64,000 bases of DNA from Paracamarosporium sp. OC-R06-R3 (GCA_019828545.1 JACVRA010000171.1:124001-188000); one strand, 5' to 3'; shown: positions 43,791 through 57,583, numbered from the stretch's first letter. Numbers and translations are program-made. The notes: generated from the sequence alone by a model not told the origin.

Positions 43791-46700
43791 TTAGCAAGAC
43801 CATGTTGACGTCTGCAATTTCTAGCTCCCGTTATGGTGCTAGTATGTCTTATATTTCTGCCACACGTCAGTACCTCTTCACCTACGCTCTTCACCACGGA
43901 ACGGGAAGTACTTACATCGTCAATCTTCCGTCTAGCTCCTTTGTCCAACGCATTCCCTACCCCCATTAATGTCCTAGACACCGCCTTGGTCGTCCCCGTC
44001 AGCGGCCTCAATACCACTGTCGGCGCCCTGCGCGCAAGCACCTTTGCCATTCCCGCGCCTGTCCCCTCCTCCATGATTTCACCTGGGATCGCAATTACTG
44101 CGTCCCGCGCAGTCGTCCAATCTCTTTGAAAATGTCGAGCCGCAGAGCGTAGACCAGCGCGCACTGTAATAGGCTGGTCGGCGTAGTTGGACACCGCTCG
44201 AGGCTCTTCTATGTCGGACGAGGAAAGGTCTTCCCAGTCATAAGATTGGGCTCGAGAAGAAGATGGACGACCAGGGGATGTAGTTTCGGGGTTGAGAAAT
44301 CGTTCCGTGGTCTCGAGGATGGTTTGGGCCCCAATAGCAACTTTGGCGCCAAGGCGGGCAGCTTCGGATGTCGTGTTTCGAGCGAAAACGCCCATACCCT
44401 TCCGCACAGCGCGCACAACACGGCCGTCCTTCCTGTACTCCCGCATCGGGACAATGAATAAGTCCGCGACCGCCGAGCCAACATTCACTACGGGGCGAGC
44501 CATGGCGACGCCGGAAAGGACCTTTGCGAGCTGGTTGTCGCGGACATCAGGCATCCACACATTATTCAGAGTATCATGAAGCTCGTCAAACGACTTAATG
44601 CCATAGAGAATGGCGTGGCGGAGGAGGATAGGCGTATCCTCTAGTGTCATAAAGTTCATGAGTTCAGTGGTAGAGCCCGAGCGTAGCCTGCGGTAGTCAA
44701 CTTTGCGCGGCTTGTAGTCGAGCCTGATTTTCACTGTATTGACTGCTAGACGCTGGATGAACGGCTGTTCAGACGATACAGAGCTGCTGACGGCAGATGC
44801 ATCTTTGAACGCAAAGAAACGCTGGATGAATTCTAATGCGAATTGATCGACGTGTAAGCGAAGCGGAAGAACGCTAACCTCAATGACAAGTTCAGTGGCG
44901 GCGAGGTCTGGTGCTGGTTTGACCGTCAAGATTGCCAGATTGACCATCGGCCGGTTCATCTCACGCTTCTCTGGTTCCACATCGCATAGAGCGAACTTGT
45001 TCCATGTCGAACCAGGAACACGATCATAAACGACCAGGTCTTGGATACGAACGTCGACCGAATTGACCGTCTCACCAGAACCAGGCTCAAAGACGACGAA
45101 GTCAACAGCAACATTCTTGAGTTCGAACGAGACCCGCTTGTGCTTTCCACGACCTAGCTTCTGAAGGCGTTTGGTCGATATACTAGAGTTTGGTCGCGCT
45201 GTAGCTGTTGTACTTCGAGTAGCAGTTGATGTAGCATAACTGCCAGTTTCGCTAGCTTGATCAGATCCGTCGCGGCCACGATTAATGTCCTGGATCACCT
45301 GTTTCGCCAAGGCGCCCTTCGCTTCCTTAATAGGCACTCCGATCCACACGGAGTTGAAAAGTTGACCTTCTTCAATAAACTCAAGGTCCTCGTCATCATC
45401 GTCTTGGGCTTTTCTTCGACGTTCTTCCGCGCGTGCTTCAATGTCGTCAATTGCCTGTGCCAGTTCACCCCTAGTTTTCGGCCAGTCATAACCATCGTAT
45501 AGATTCCAGATGATATTCATGTCGTGGATCTGTACTTTGAGTGGAGCATTTGGGGCTTTGAACTCGTTTGACAAATGATATTTGTTGTTTGAAGAATCCC
45601 ACTTGCGAGCTTTCCCTTTATGGTCGGAATCTGAGTCTTTGAAATAGTTGTCGTCGAAGTTCAAATTTTCCTGCCCAGGCGCTACTTCGTATCGCTCCTC
45701 AAAGCTCTCTAGCATGGCTGGTTCACCCAGCTTGCGAGTAATGGGTGAAGTAGTCAGAGCGCCCAGATCATCTTGCTCGAGCATGCTATCGCCCATATCT
45801 TCCTCGGTAGGCAAAGAATCTGGATTGTAAAAGCTGCCCACGAATTCCCTATTCGTTGGGACGTCGTCTAGAATAAGATCGGCGTTTTCCATAGAAAATT
45901 CATCGTCATTTTCTTCAATAGTGATAGCATCATCCTCGTCTAATGGAATAGCGTCAGGATCAGTGGCGAGTGCGTCCATGGTAAAGGATTCCATCATCTC
46001 TTGCAGGGGTACTGTAGGTCGGTAACGTTCCGCCGTGGACGGAGGCATTGGCGGCTGGAGGCCACTCAAGATTGCTATGAGCGTCTGAGTGGAATCCGCG
46101 CAAGACTCGATGACGAACAATTCATTTTTGAACTCCACATCGACTTTTTGGGGTTGAGCCTCTCCATCCCCCACTATAGTAACTATGACCTTGGCAGCCG
46201 CGATAGAGCTCAACGTGACGTAGCCTTGAGCAAGTAGCTCGCGGAGCTGAGGGTTGGCCCCTACGACCTTAGAAGATGGTGTAGAAGCTTCTGACCTCTC
46301 CGTGAGGCGATTAACGTCATCAATGGCCTGTATTGACGCCCTACGCAGATCCAACTCAATCGAGTAGTCGGTACTATTCGTTTGTTTCCCTAGAAAGTGG
46401 GCATCTGTTAAAACAAAAAGCCCCTTTGCTGGAATATTTCGGGGGTTTAATCCAAACGCGCAATTTCGAAACAGCACGTCAAGATGCAGAGGCTTCGTTT
46501 TGGTGGCCATCGGCGAACTAGAGGCAGAATCTTGCCTACTCATAGTTGCCGGCGGTGTTGTACCAGTGATAGTAGCGACTGATGAAGCTAGACCAAGAGC
46601 GATGTCATCCACCGTTCCATCTTCTGAAAGGCCGAGAGCTGCCATGATGGTGGAGACATGATATTCGGCGCAGAGGTTGAATAACTTTGCCTTTATGACA

Positions 46701-49700
46701 GGCTCCATCTCGTCGCCAACGACACGCATCATGACCATCGGTAGCCGGTCTGATTCTGCGAGTTTGACAACATCATGAACCAAGATCTCCTCTTCTCGCC
46801 AAGCGGACATGGATCCAACCTGGAGAGCAAATAATGCGGGAAGACCGATGTGCGCTACTGATGCGTCGTTCAGCTCGACTGAAACATCACCTAGGCGTCT
46901 ATTCACCGCTGCCCTGACTCCAACGTGTCTTACATTGGCAAGAGTAAGAATACCGGGACGATCGTCGTCTGGGAGGTACTTCGTGATCTTAGATAGCTTT
47001 GCCATCTCCGCTCCTAAGGCTCCAAATGCACGTAATTCATCGACATCGGTTATCCAAACATCCACCCTTCTCACATCGAGTCGAAGTACAGAACCTTTTT
47101 TGCGTTGCCGTATCAAAGTCTCAATCAGAATGTCGTCGTCGTTTTCGTACGGATCCTTTGACGGTGTTATCATGAAGATTAACTTATCCAGATCAATCTC
47201 TTCGGGCGAGGAAAGGAAGTTCACCGTAGTGTCTTGAATCTTCACTATTAGCGGAGCGCCGTTCTGAACGGCTTCCAAGTAGGGACCGGTGAATTGGGCA
47301 TCCGCTACCTTCAAGCGGACATTGTTTTCACGGACAGCAAGCTTGACGGAAGTTGTCTGTAATTGTACAGCACAGCTTTGTCCTTTAAGAACAAAATCAA
47401 CTTCGCCAAATTGCACCTGAATTTTTGGCATCATTGAAGGACTTATTGTAGAAGGTGGTGGGGTATCTCCAAAATGAACACGATTCCGAGGTGGAGCTGG
47501 AGACATCACAGGACTATTACCACGGCTGTTAGAGCTTATCGACGCGCTCAGCTCTAGGACACCACTAAATCCTCCGAATGAGCTCAGGGCTTCATCCAGC
47601 TTTTCCAGGTCGAATACAATTTTCACCGGACGTGTGATGAGGGTCACACGGTGATCTTGTTTCTGTTCATAAATAACTTCAACATCATGCTTCAGCTGGT
47701 CGGCAGCGTTGCCGACAGATCTACGAGCCTTTGAACGGGAGGTTTGGAAGGTAACGATGTCGTGGTCCAAGGAGGATAATGCGAATTTACCAATTTGTAG
47801 TTTGGCCTGAGCTTCCGTTGCAGTCGTTTGGCTAGCTCCATAAATGGAGTTCATGGTGATCTTGAGAATTGCGTCGAGCGGGTCTTGCTCAAGTAACGGC
47901 CTAGAAATATCATTTTCTGCAAAAGATTCAGTTAGCAGTCGTTCCATCCAAGCAATGCTAACGGATTTCACGGAAATTTCAGCACCGAAGCGTGGCTCGT
48001 TCTGTGACGGCGCCTCTTCTGGTTTGGTTAGTTCTTGCTTGGGCTTATCAGTGTTCCCCGTTAGGGCAGCCATCGCCTTGGTGAGCATCTGAGCCATGAT
48101 GTTGCCCGTGGCAAAATCTATGTGACAAACGATAGAGCCAGCTTCCATAGATACATTGGCGGAGGGCTGCTTCTTCTTCTCCACTCGAGAGACTCGGGGT
48201 TCTGGACGTGACCGAGTCGCGTCACTGACAACAGGCTTCCGACGCGAATACACCGAGGAGTTATAGTTAGAGAAAGTGCCGGGCATGGTTTCGAATATAG
48301 AATCTTCAACGAGGCCTTCAGGATGGAAGTCCAAGCCTGAATCTTCAACTACAGATTCGCTCACAGCATTGTTCGCGTCCTTTCCATCCAATCTCAAGGG
48401 GAACCATATCGTAAACTCGTCGACGGTCAAGAAGACTTTGGCCAGCAACTTTCGAGATCCATCGTCATGGCTCTGGCTCAGAACGTCTGGAGCTGCAGTG
48501 GATGTATGACGGGTCTGTTGAGGTGAGAAAGGCAGGCTCTGAGGGCTGTTCGGACGTGGCGTTTTGCAGCCATCATCGACTTCAGGTTGCGGGTGTAATA
48601 TACTCCCTGCAATCATCACTTCCGGAATCTCTGCCGATGTATCTGAAGATGTATCGTGGCTGGACGCCGAAGAAGAATCCCAACTTCCGGGAACGTGTCC
48701 ATGGTGAGCAGGTGCAGCACTCACAGCGCTCATATACAAGCTTTCCGCATCTTCGTGACTATACATCCTAGACTCTGTTAAGTCTTCTTGTACAGACGCT
48801 TGACTGACACTAGAGCTAGCCAGATCGTGGCTAGCTACTGGGTATGGAGCGTCATGTTGAACAGATTGCCGGCTATAATCCAACCCGTTTTCCGTGTTGA
48901 TTCGTTCTGGACTCGTCGAATGTGATGGGGATGCACCTTTATGAAGGAATGCGTTTTCTCGAGTTGGCTCTATTGGTTGTCCAAGCATTGAAACTGTCGG
49001 TAGATTTGATGATGAAGATTGACTGTCATAAAACGACTGCGCTTCTTCATGGCTTGAATTCGTGCCGTCTAGATTCCACAAATCGTTTAAGTCACCAGAT
49101 CCGGAAGCATCTTCGTGTTCGTTTACATGTGAGTCGAGAACATTGTTTTGCATGTATTCCAAAAGACCTTCGTCGTCATCGTAAAGATGACTGCTGGCAT
49201 CCAAATCATGTGGGCCCGAGCGATTACTTGAGTGGCTAGCTATGCTGTGCTCTAGTTCGTCATCTGAATTGGCATCCGCAAATCGATCTTCGTCCGTTGT
49301 ATGCACTGATGAGCCCATTGGACGCTGATCTAAACGTGGTGATTCTGGTGTTGGTGTGGACACTTGTACAGGCTCGTCTACGGATATAGTTCGAGATTCA
49401 GAGGCTCTCCCAGAAACCGAAGCAGGCGAAGCTACTTCCTTTGGCTGCAATGATAATTCAGAGGTATGACCACTATCGCTGGCTGTCGGTTCGCTCTGCG
49501 CCTTCAGACTGGAAGACATTTCTAAGCGGGTATCGGCAGGTGACGATGGCATCGACGCTCGTGAAGCCGACACAAAACTACGTGCATCAGATATCAACCG
49601 CCCACAAATATTCTCGATGCGCAGCCGCCGCTTGCCCAGTTTTGACGACGCATCTTGTGGAGGTTTAGACGTGGAAACGTCAACATGGGGCTCCTCAGCG

Positions 49701-50560
49701 GTCACAGAGTCGATAGCAACGCGGTCTACATGAAAATTGAGGGATGCATACGAGCCATCATCCTCACAAACAGGAGAAGATGACGGGATCTGGTCTTGAA
49801 CCTCGATATCAATGTCCTTCACGGCGATACGCAGTCGATCCAAAGCAGTGTTCAGTATGTTTCGAAGGTAGTAGGGAAGAGCGAGAGGAGCCCCCATTCC
49901 CGCAGCGCTCTCCTCATCGTCGTCATCGCTCGATAATACCGACTCTTGGAGATATGCCGACTGAGACTCAAGCTCCTGTTCCAACTCTTTGAGCTCATCT
50001 TCCGGCTCTTCTCTAATGAAGGAATCTGCCAAGTCATCCACTGTAGGTACATAATCATCATCGTCATCGGACGAGACGTCTCTTGAATCATCTACAATTG
50101 GAGATGATGAAGGGCGCACCGAAGGGGATCTAGCCCGAGGTGGTGTTCGCTCGGTGCCGCGTGACTTGGAGACGGTGCTGTCATCTTCTACTAGGCGAGC
50201 CCTAATTCGGATACCATCTATCTCTATTATTATACGTGGGACACCGAGTTCCAACACGAAGGTGATGCGAAAGAGAGAGGCGCGGGCAGTGGAGAGATGA
50301 ATCTCGGGTGGGAGTTTCAGGTGGAGAAGAGCTACAAGTTTCTGAACGGTATTGTGTCAGCGACATCAAGCCACAAGGGTAGCATCAGTTCTCACCTTGA
50401 TGTGCAGACCGACATCTCTGACCTCGAGCGTGGTTCGCTTGCCGATTTCGACATTGACGAACTCGGTGGGATCTTTATCAAGAATGTCGATGTGTCGCAA
50501 GCCGAACAGCAGCAGCTTCTTCCCGAAGGCAGACGAAAGGCCCGAGAAAGTAAAGGCCAT
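43791..50560 (-). CDS. ATG2: Autophagy-related protein 2 (Atg2), lipid-transfer protein
   Basis: Giant rod-shaped lipid-transfer protein that moves phospholipids from ER to the growing autophagosome together with Atg9 and Atg18. The long frame is open from 50341 down to 43664. A short 5' exon, 50560-50396, joined over a 54-nt intron, supplies the chorein_N start (LLLFGLRHIDILDKD, RTTLEVRDVGLHIKKLVALL). The middle is acidic and Ser-rich. The conserved central part has KHKRVSFELKNVAVDFVVFEPG, and the C-terminal ATG_C region has DDLYLKP-like segments ending TVVLRPLTGTTKAVSRTLMGVGNALDKGARRKI. A GTAAGT donor at 43915 follows KIDD at once. Splicing to 43811 gives a short end near 43791 (about 2,203 aa). 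Reading through gives 2,280 aa with an untypical tail. Confidence 0.9.
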
Positions 50561-51153
50561 GGTTGTGGCGCGGTGCCGTGCGTTGAGCGTGAAGTGTGCG
50601 GGCAGGCAAGTGGAGGCCTACCGACGCGCGAGCAGCGACTCCATGGATGCTATACGAGCGTTTGCGGGCTTGAAAGCTTAGCTAAACGAGGCGGATCTTG
50701 TGCGATGTTGCGTGATCGTGCGCGAAGAAGCGGGAGGTTGAAGGTGAAATGGGTGCAGGGTGAATCTCGGGGGGTTGTTGGAGCTGCGTTGGCACGAAGG
50801 AGGCAGCAGGCCCGGGACGTTTGCAGCCCGAGTCGAGCGAGATTAGAGAGATTAGGTACGGTGGTGTGGCAGCGAGAGACTCGTCGTGTGTGCAGTCACA
50901 AGAGGGCGGCAACAGGGGCCCTAGGGGAGGCGTGTGATGATGCGATGTCGTCGTCGACGGTCGTGGTCACCAGCACAGCGGCCGGCGTTAGCGCCCTGCA
51001 GCTCCCCGCGACTCGGCCCACTATCGATAGCAACCACCAAGCTTATCGCGGAGCCGCGGCTAGCTGTCCAGGCATCCACGCGACCCTGGATGGTTGCGCA
51101 CAACAATCTACGCTCCAATTTCCCGGCCAACCGACGCCGATAGACAAACACCC
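50561..51153. other. Divergent promoter of Atg2 and adenosine deaminase genes
   Basis: About 590 GC-rich bases between divergent start codons. A long + strand open frame crosses it but overlaps both flanking genes in wrong frames and is not coding by composition. Confidence 0.5.
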
Positions 51154-52979
51154 ATGGCGACTGCAACGGACGATGCGTGGGAGCAGGCCGAGGGCGTCCC
51201 CAGCCTCCACGACCCCTTCATCCAAAAGTACCTCTCCGGCCGTGATGCCCTGGTGCAGCAAGAGAAAAAGCAGCGCAGCGGTCCGTTGTCATCAACCTCG
51301 CCAACATGAATATGGGTCTGACAGCCTTCAGACTACTCGTTTCGACAAAACCTGTCGCCCACAGCTCAAGAGGCCTGCGCCATCGTCTCCCAGATCCGCT
51401 TCGAGGAGCAGCAAACCCTGTGGACCAAAGAATATGAAGACAGCCTCGCCACTAACCATGTCGACATTTTCCCCGGCATGATGTTTAACCTTGCCAAGGA
51501 CCGCATGGAGAAGAGCAAGCTGTGGAAGATTGTGCACAGAATGCCAAAGGGTGCACTACTGCACTGCCACCTCGAAGCCATGGTCGACCTTGACTGGGCG
51601 CTCGAAGTGGCATTTGCTACCGAAGGTGTTTGCGTGCGGAGCGATGCCCCACTGTCAAGTGAAGAGGCGCGGCTGAAGACAAAATTCTCCTTCACCTATA
51701 GCAAGGCCAGCGCAAAATCCGACGTTTCCATTTGGAGTGATGAGTATACCGCAAACACGCAGGTTCCGCTCATCACCGCGGCAGACAACTTCCCGGATGG
51801 CGGGCGGAAAGGCTTCATCGAGTGGATCCGATTGCGTACCTCCATCACCCCAGAAGAGCATCTCAAGCACCATGAGGGTCCTAACGAGGTATGGCGGAAG
51901 TTCATGTCTTGTTTCCCCATCTTGGGATCCATCATTTACTACGAACCCATCTTCCGGAAGTTCATTCGCAAGATGTGCGAGCAGCTATTAGAAGACGGAA
52001 CTTTTTATGTCGACCTACGGTCCGCTTTCTACACACCGTATCGCAGTCTCGGCAAAGAAGAGTGGGATGCAGACTTCTTTAACCTTCTTGAGCACATGGA
52101 AGATGAGGTCGAGAAGTTCAAGGCATCCGAAGAAGGCAAAGACTTTTGGGGCGTACGGATGATCTGGACGACAGTTCGTGCCTTCGACAACCGCACGATT
52201 GTCAACAGTAAGCGGTTTCCAACCTTCCCAACGTTCGAAACTAATAAAAATAATTAGGCATGAACCAGTGTATCGAAATGAAAATTGAGTTCCCAGAGCT
52301 GATCGCTGGCTATGATCTCGTCGGTCAAGAAGATCTTGGCCGTCCACTCGCCGACCTTTCACCCCTACTCTTCTACTTTCGCAAGAAGTGCGCAGAATCC
52401 GGCGTCGATATTCCCTTCTTCTTTCACGCCGGCGAGACCCTAGGCGATGGCGACTCGGTAGACGAAAATCTTTTCGACGCCATCCTCCTCGGCACTCGCC
52501 GTATCGGCCACGGCTTCTCCCTCTACAAGCACCCGCTTCTCATTGACATGGTCAAAGAGAAAAAGATTTTGATCGAGTCCTGTCCCGTATCCAACGAAGT
52601 CTTGCGTCTCTGCGGTAGCATAATGTCGCACCCACTACCGGCTTTACTGGCCCGTGGTGTACCGTGTAGTCTGTGTAATGATGATCCAACAATCTTGGGG
52701 CAGGGGGTTAGTGGCATGAGCCATGATTTTTGGCAAGCACTGCAAGGTTGGGAAAACTTGGGGCTGGAAGGCCTGGGTTCTCTGGCAGAGAACAGCGTCC
52801 GATGGGCGAGTTTCGAAGACTATTCGCAGAAAGAGTGGGTGCAGAGCATCAAGGACGGTAGTACTGGCAAGGGTACAAGGGCCCAGAGGCTGAAGGAGTG
52901 GGCGACTAGGTGGGAGAGATTTTGTGCTTGGATCGTAGATGAGTATGGAGTTGATGAGAACACAAATCCCGAGGATTGA
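51154..52979 (+). CDS. Adenosine deaminase, ADGF/CECR1 type
   Basis: Zinc hydrolase of the adenosine/AMP deaminase superfamily; it converts adenosine to inosine and feeds purine salvage. Exons 51154-51280, 51332-52207 and 52258-52979 give 574 aa. Metal and catalytic motifs: ALLHCHLEAMVD (H120, H122), FFFHAGET (His, Glu), RIGHGF, SCPVSNEVL and LCNDDPTILG (Asp pair). The N-terminal extension before the barrel, with FNLAKDRMEKSKLWKIVHRMPKG, is the ADGF-type hallmark that separates it from the short classical adenosine deaminases. Secreted animal members have a leader; here none is seen, so the enzyme is probably cytosolic. Fungal activity on other N6-substituted purines cannot be excluded. Confidence 0.88.
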
Positions 52980-53275
52980 GCTCTTTGGTGGCCATGGGTT
53001 TTGGACGATGATTTTCAATACGCTTCATCAGCGTGGAAGTCCATTTCTTTCATTCAATTCAACAGTAAATAAGACTACGAGAGCTTCAACGCTACGAAAA
53101 TAAAATTTGATCTGCACCGAAATGAACATGATAGCGTGCAGGTGTTCCTGGCTTGAAGGTGCACAGGCCACTTTCGACGGCATTGAGCTCCACCAGCTCC
53201 CCCACAGCTCTCACTCTACACCCACAATGTAGCCCGCGCCCAGAGCTGCCTGAACCATCACTACTCACAGGCTCA

Positions 53276-55099
53276 ATGCCTACACGCGCAATCAAAGCAA
53301 TATTCTTTACGCGCTTTCATCATGAAAAAGGTGCGCAATGTCCCTGCACTTTTTCCAACGACCCGTCCCACTTGCCTAATGTTCTCCAGAGCTCTTCCCA
53401 GTCGTTCGCCCACGCTGATTAACTATGACACAGGCTCCCGCGTCCTCCATCAAATCCCCGAGGGCAGCGTAACACCCTCTTCTACGCCCTCCGCTTTGCG
53501 TACCCCGCTCTTCTCCTTCGACTCTGCCACACCCTATCTCATCCCCATCCAGCAATTCTGCGATCGTCTCCTCACTTTCTGTGTTAACCACTACCGGGTC
53601 ATCGGATATCCCGTCTGCATCCGCGAAGGAAAATACTCCAGAAATGAGTTTATCTTCAACTGGGCGGTTGTTGTGGAGGAGGGGTTGGCGGACTGGGTTG
53701 CATATGGGGAGGTGGTAAGAAAGGTTGGGCGGCTGCTAAGAGGTTTAGAAGAGCAGGGAGGATTTGTTAGTGGGGAGGAGGATGGCATGGGGGTTTGGGA
53801 AGACGATAGTGAGGACAAAACGTGGAGGATGGGGAGCGGGAGTAAAGTTTTTGCGCTGTGTGAGATGTTGCTGGAGGATTTGAACAATTATGCTGAGTGC
53901 ATGATCCCAATTGGTAAGCTCCCTATGATGATTCAAACACTTCAAATGGATGCGATGCTGATCAAGACGTAGATGATTCGAATACCATTAACCTAAAGCT
54001 TTTTCCAACACGCCCGCCTCCACCGCCCATCCACGCTCATCAGGTTCCCATTTTGACTATTAGTCTATCTTCTCTCAGCACACCCATCTCGTCTGATCTC
54101 ACTCTCACCCGTATCCTGCCTTATATCAACGGCATCCATAGCGTTGCGCATATTGCGCAGCTCGCAGATACAGACCTTAGTCTTACGCGCAAAGCGATCC
54201 AACACCTGGTTTTCTATGGATGTCTTGTGCTGCTGGACGTTTTCAGTTTTGCGGCGATGTATGCGCCAACTGCCGAGATTGGGGGTTTCATCGTGGATGA
54301 AGCGGTCAAAGAGGAGTGCGTGAGGTATGTTCGGGTGCCGCGTCTGCGTTGGGGAGGTCCCAGTACGACAGCAACCCGAATGGGTAGCGAGGCCTCTGTG
54401 GCTGGATCGGCACGTGATTCTCGCTCATCCATTTCATCTACAGCATCGACGACATCGACACAAAGCGACGCCCTATCCGCTACGGACAGCCTTGCCAATC
54501 CACTAGGCGCCCTTCCACCTTCAGAGGACGAGACCTACGACATATCCCATGAAACCCTCATCTCGCTGTACACCAGTTTACGACAAGGCCTTCCACTCCG
54601 CCAATGGGTGCTAGATAACCTGGACCTACTCCGTGGGATCGACGTTCGGCGGCTGATTACCTTCGGTATCATAAAGGGGTTTTTATATAGGATACACAAA
54701 TACGCCGTTGCGACGAACACGACCAGCGCAATGCCGCCGGCGCCCCCAACAAGTTTGCAAAGCAATCCCACAAGTACGGCACCTTCCATGCATGGCAACG
54801 CCGCCTCAGATACCTCGACCATCCGGAACCACCCGAATCATCGTGAAAGTGTGAATCTACAGCACAAACCGAGCATGGCATCAAGCCTCTTCGCACCCGG
54901 TGGTGAAAGGAGACTAGAAGGCATCACGAGGTTGGATAGCATCATTAGTGGGGAGGAGATGGGCGGGGGAGGTGGGCTGATGAGGTTTCTAGACGGCATG
55001 CATTGCTTTGACGAGATTTGCACGGAGGTTGGGATGAGTGAGAAGAGCGTGGAAGGAAGGGTCAAGGGATGGGGGGAGGTGCAGATCTTCAGCCGGTGA
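53276..55099 (+). CDS. NPR2: Nitrogen permease regulator 2 (Npr2), GATOR1/SEACIT subunit
   Basis: Subunit of the SEACIT/GATOR1 GTPase-activating complex at the vacuole, which shuts down TORC1 when amino acids or nitrogen run short. Exons 53276-53330, 53434-53913 and 53973-55099 give 553 aa. The start is family-typical once the 103-nt first intron is removed: IKAIFFTRFHHEKG joined to SRVLHQIPEGSV. Then FCVNHYRVIGYPVCIREGKYSRNEFIFNW (longin-like domain), LLEDLNNYAECMIPI, TRILPYINGIHSVAHIAQLADTD and VFYGCLVLLDVFSFAAMYAP. C-terminal LLRGIDVRRLITFGIIKGFLYRIHKY and GMHCFDEICTE are also conserved. The middle 360-400 and 480-530 are Ser/Thr-rich and probably disordered. Predicted partner: Npr3 (elsewhere). 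Confidence 0.93.
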
Positions 55100-55444
55100 C
55101 CTAGCTTTCGAAGTAGCTCTAACTAAAAGGAACCGAGTTGGGCCGTATAGAGACAAAGTATCGTTACGCGGGAACGCGGGAGGCTAGAAGGACTTATGTA
55201 AAGGAATATTTGCCGACTCTTCTTGAACACTCAATGTCAATGCCAGTAGCATAACTAGGTGTTTGCCATATAGGAAGGCTTATAATTCTTTCCTACATCC
55301 AATACTGCGTCCGCGGACGTAATATCGGGCGCACAGACCATATTGCACGTGCTGGCGCGTCGCGCGATCGTGTCCTACGCATGCCAGACGTTAGCACCCC
55401 CACGTCTCTTCGCTCGGCTTCACCGTTGCTCAACCATCTGCCAA
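55100..55444. other. intergenic, promoter of F-box gene
   Basis: Promoter of the Pof3/Dia2-like gene. It contains a perfect 12-base palindrome, CGTCCGCGGACG, at 55308-55319, and a CACGTG box at 55346-55351. Confidence 0.5.
55308..55319. repeat. 12-bp palindrome CGTCCGCGGACG
   Basis: Perfect palindrome about 125 bases upstream of the F-box gene start. It contains back-to-back CCG/CGG triplets (everted orientation), so it could bind a zinc-cluster factor. Confidence 0.4.
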
Positions 55445-57363
55445 ATGATGGTGCGGACGCTCTCACCAGAAGAATACCAGGAAATTGGAAGGTCGTACTA
55501 TAAGAGCAAACAATATGAGAAGGCGGTCGAAGCGTTCACGAACGGTATTGAAGCGTCGGTGATACCCTCAGCGACCCTCTACGACTACCGCGCAGCCAGC
55601 TACGAAAAGCTCGCCGACTTCAACTCCGCCGTCAAGGATGGACGCCTCGCTATTCGCACGCACAAGCAAGATGTGAAGGGCTACTTGCGCACAGCAAACG
55701 CGTTGCAGAAATTGAATAAGCTGGACACAGCATTGAATATCTACAAATATGGCATGAAAAACGTGCCAATTGATCATAAAGATTTTCAAGTATGCAAGCA
55801 CATGCGAGGAAGCTGGGTTATGCTGATTCAATTTGCAGCTTCTGCAGCAGCTGCACGACCGTCTTACGCGCAAGCTCTCCCCACCCAAGGCCATTGACCC
55901 CTTCGCAATCCTTCCGGTGGAGCTGGTGGAGATGGTCATTGGATACTTGTCTTTCAAAAACATGGTCAGAACCCATTCTTGGGCTTTATCATTGAACGTG
56001 TTAACGTAAACTCTAGATCAATTGTCTGCGCGTAAGCAGAGGCTGGAAAGTATGTCAGATCCTCTTCTACTACCCTCACGTTCACTCTCTAACATAACTT
56101 GCTAAGAGCTACCTGATTAACCGCCCTAAACTTTGGACCAACATTGATCTGTCTGGGGCTAATAAGCCTGTCTCGCGGACCTTCCTCGGCAATGCTGTTC
56201 GATATAGCCAGAACGCTCTGCATACGTTGACCGCCCATCGCATACAGCATGCTGATATCCTCCGTAACATTGCAACCTCTTGCAAGAACCTACATACGTT
56301 GACGATATTGTCATTCCCTCACATGTTGTCAGATACGCTTATTGAAATGGCGCAGTGTGCACAAAATCTGAAGCATGTTTCCATATACAACGAGATTAGC
56401 ATGGATACCGTGAGTCAAATCCTACGAAGGCGACCAGACCTAGAGTATGTCGACTTCAAAGATGTTTGTGCTGCAGATTCATCGTTACCAGTGGTTTGGA
56501 AAGGCGGCCCATACAGCAAACTACAAACCCTCGCATTACAAGGCAACAGTACTCGTCCATCTAAGACTGATATCATGGCTCTGGTACAACAAGCGCCTGA
56601 ATTGCGCTCATTAACTTTCATCGATGGTTGTGTAAGACCTAGAGGCATGTTAAGGCTCCACGAAACTCGCTTGACAAGTCTTGTTTTGACGCATATTGCA
56701 ATGACTTGCTTCCCTCTAATTCCGTCAACATTAAAGCGCCTCATTTTTCACCCATGGACATCGGAACGGAGTTTTCGGTTTGAGGAAAGAGCGGCCGTCA
56801 CACAATCATGCTCTCGCTCCCTTACCCATTTGAGTCTAGGCGACTCCGTGATGCTCTGTTCCGACCTTTTATCAGAACTTCTAGACTTCTATCAAGACGA
56901 AAATGGCTCTAAGAGTCGTATTGAAAGTGGAGAACCTTTGCAGCACCTCCGTTTGGGTGGAAACATCGAGACAAACAACTGGGACGGATCACTTTCTGCA
57001 TTAGCCTCGACGCCTTCGAGCGTCTTAGTCTCTACCTACCTATCAACATCACCCCGCATCTTAACCCGCTCCCTGGTATCTTTGGAAGTTTCTGGTCTCC
57101 CTGTCACGGACGACGATATCGACACCATTATCGAAACGACCAGCCTTGCCACGATCGATTTATCAAATACGAAGGTGTCCGGATTTGGAATAAAAAAGCT
57201 CGTTGATGGAATACCAACTCTGCGCTGTATTAAAGCCGATCACTGTTGGAACTTAAGTAGTAGAGACGTGATTGAGTACGCAAAGGAGAGGGGTGTGTAT
57301 GTGAGCTATACGATGGCTGAACTGAGTAAGGGGGCAAAGGGACGTAAGGTGCGATACGGATGA
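55445..57363 (+). CDS. TPR/F-box/LRR protein, Pof3/Dia2-like SCF subunit
   Basis: Substrate receptor of an SCF ubiquitin ligase. The layout of N-terminal TPRs, an F-box and C-terminal leucine-rich repeats is that of fission yeast Pof3 and budding yeast Dia2, which act in replication and genome stability. Exons 55445-55789, 55839-55964, 56017-56049 and 56107-57363 give 586 aa. TPRs: YQEIGRSYYKSKQYEKAVEAF and YDYRAASYEKLADFNSAV. The F-box is put together from exons 2-4: DPFAILPVELVEMVIGYLSF, then CLRVSRGWK and LWTNIDL. LRRs follow from about 200 (NLKHVSIYNEISMDTVSQIL, SLATIDLSNTKVSGFGIKKL). The exon at 56017 is only 33 nt. The second intron has a weak donor (GTCAGA). Confidence 0.87.
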
Positions 57364-57583
57364 TTAGGGCGGCATGTTGGACGTTGACTTTATAAAAGAG
57401 GCGTCGTACAGATATCAAGCTAAATGCTATTGTCGGCAGTTCTGGACTGATAATATATAAGGATCATAATTTAACAGTTGCGCGAGGCTATCATATATCA
57501 CAGGGTTATTGTACAGGGCATTTGCATATCACCGATACCGTATTTGTGCATCCGTATCCTGCAAAGACCTACATCCTACCTCC

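Noticed and set aside
50297..51481. 394-residue plus-strand open frame between Atg2 and adenosine deaminase
   Set aside because: Antisense to the first Atg2 exons and out of frame with the deaminase; Arg/Ser-rich composition of a shadow frame.
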